64,000 bases of DNA from Hepsetus odoe (Eukaryota; Chordata; Actinopteri; Characiformes; Hepsetidae): positions 14,772,812-14,836,811 of the forward strand of contig CM029378.1 of assembly GCA_017165825.1 (NCBI GenBank). Reading direction: 5' to 3'. Each line of letters opens with the position of its first letter. Position 1 is the first letter of the stretch. The position numbers and the translations under genes were made by a program. The notes under the pieces are model-generated. The model had not been told where the DNA came from, did not search any database, and saw only the letters and a program-made list of their open reading frames with translations. Of the stretch, positions 63,957 through 64,000 are shown in pieces.

Positions 63957-64000
<44 letters not shown>
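63957..64000. repeat. (AT)n microsatellite at the window edge
   Basis: At least 22 AT units, continuing to the last base. Confidence 0.95.

Larger units (their letters stand above)
27800..64000 (-). other. Intron 1 of cacna1g (at least 36 kb, 5' end outside the window)
   Basis: Everything right of the S1 exon appears to be one intron. I looked for the N-terminal exon, whose end should read ...C-N-P before an ATATCCTT donor, and did not find it. Contents are listed separately: LINE, Tc1, SINE and microsatellite entries. I see no gene or named repeat in 27840-29700, 30650-31500, 32560-34580, 36230-37220, 38120-39540, 41140-44440, 44860-46840, 47100-52600, 52750-55080, 55170-56270, 56800-59050, 59145-59920, 60000-62270, 62450-63240 and 63280-63660. 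Some of these, notably 58440-58990, are GC-richer and less degenerate and may be conserved non-coding sequence. Confidence 0.7.

Overview
The window reads as one 64 kb slice through a single, long-intron gene of a ray-finned (teleost) fish. The base composition is AT-rich, microsatellites are dense, and the interspersed repeats are of fish type: tRNA-derived SINEs, a DANA-like SINE, Tc1-like transposons, and L2- and RTE-like LINE fragments. No prokaryotic or plasmid feature is visible. Four exons on the minus strand encode the first domain of a T-type (Cav3) voltage-gated calcium channel alpha-1 subunit. The best match is Cav3.1 (cacna1g), because the last exon ends in RNRCFLPENFSL rather than the Cav3.2 or Cav3.3 equivalents. 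Family and species assignments rest on recognition by eye, not on a search.

Layout, in transcription order from high to low coordinates. 27800-64000 is part of intron 1, which continues beyond the right edge; its first exon was not found. 27688-27799 is the S1 exon. 18671-18804 carries S2 and most of S3. 7898-7995 carries the end of S3 and the S4 voltage sensor. 166-325 carries the S4-S5 linker, S5 and the start of the pore-loop turret. The gene then continues past the left edge. All exon junctions keep the reading frame. Donors are GT and acceptors AG, except upstream of the S1 exon. There the intron ends in AC behind a perfect U12-type branch-site match, as expected of a minor-spliceosome AT-AC intron.

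The introns hold almost everything else. There are about ten copies of one tRNA-derived SINE family, including an inverted pair that brackets a full-length U1 snRNA-like sequence at 6345-6509. There are two Tc1-like elements with recognisable terminal inverted repeats and two more Tc1 remnants, one of them split by a small hAT-like MITE. There are L2-type and RTE-type LINE remains, a degenerate 19-20 bp minisatellite, a roughly 106 bp sequence present twice 0.9 kb apart, and many (CA)n, (GA)n and (AT)n tracts. No second protein-coding gene is convincing. The longer open frames outside the exons are microsatellite translations, broken transposon proteins or chance frames.

Functional reading: the four exons are one continuous coding unit. 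The most interesting non-coding signals are those that may affect how this pre-mRNA is spliced: the U12 intron, a CA tract 20 nt after the S1 exon donor, a UG-rich tract at the S4 exon acceptor, and long CU tracts within the introns.
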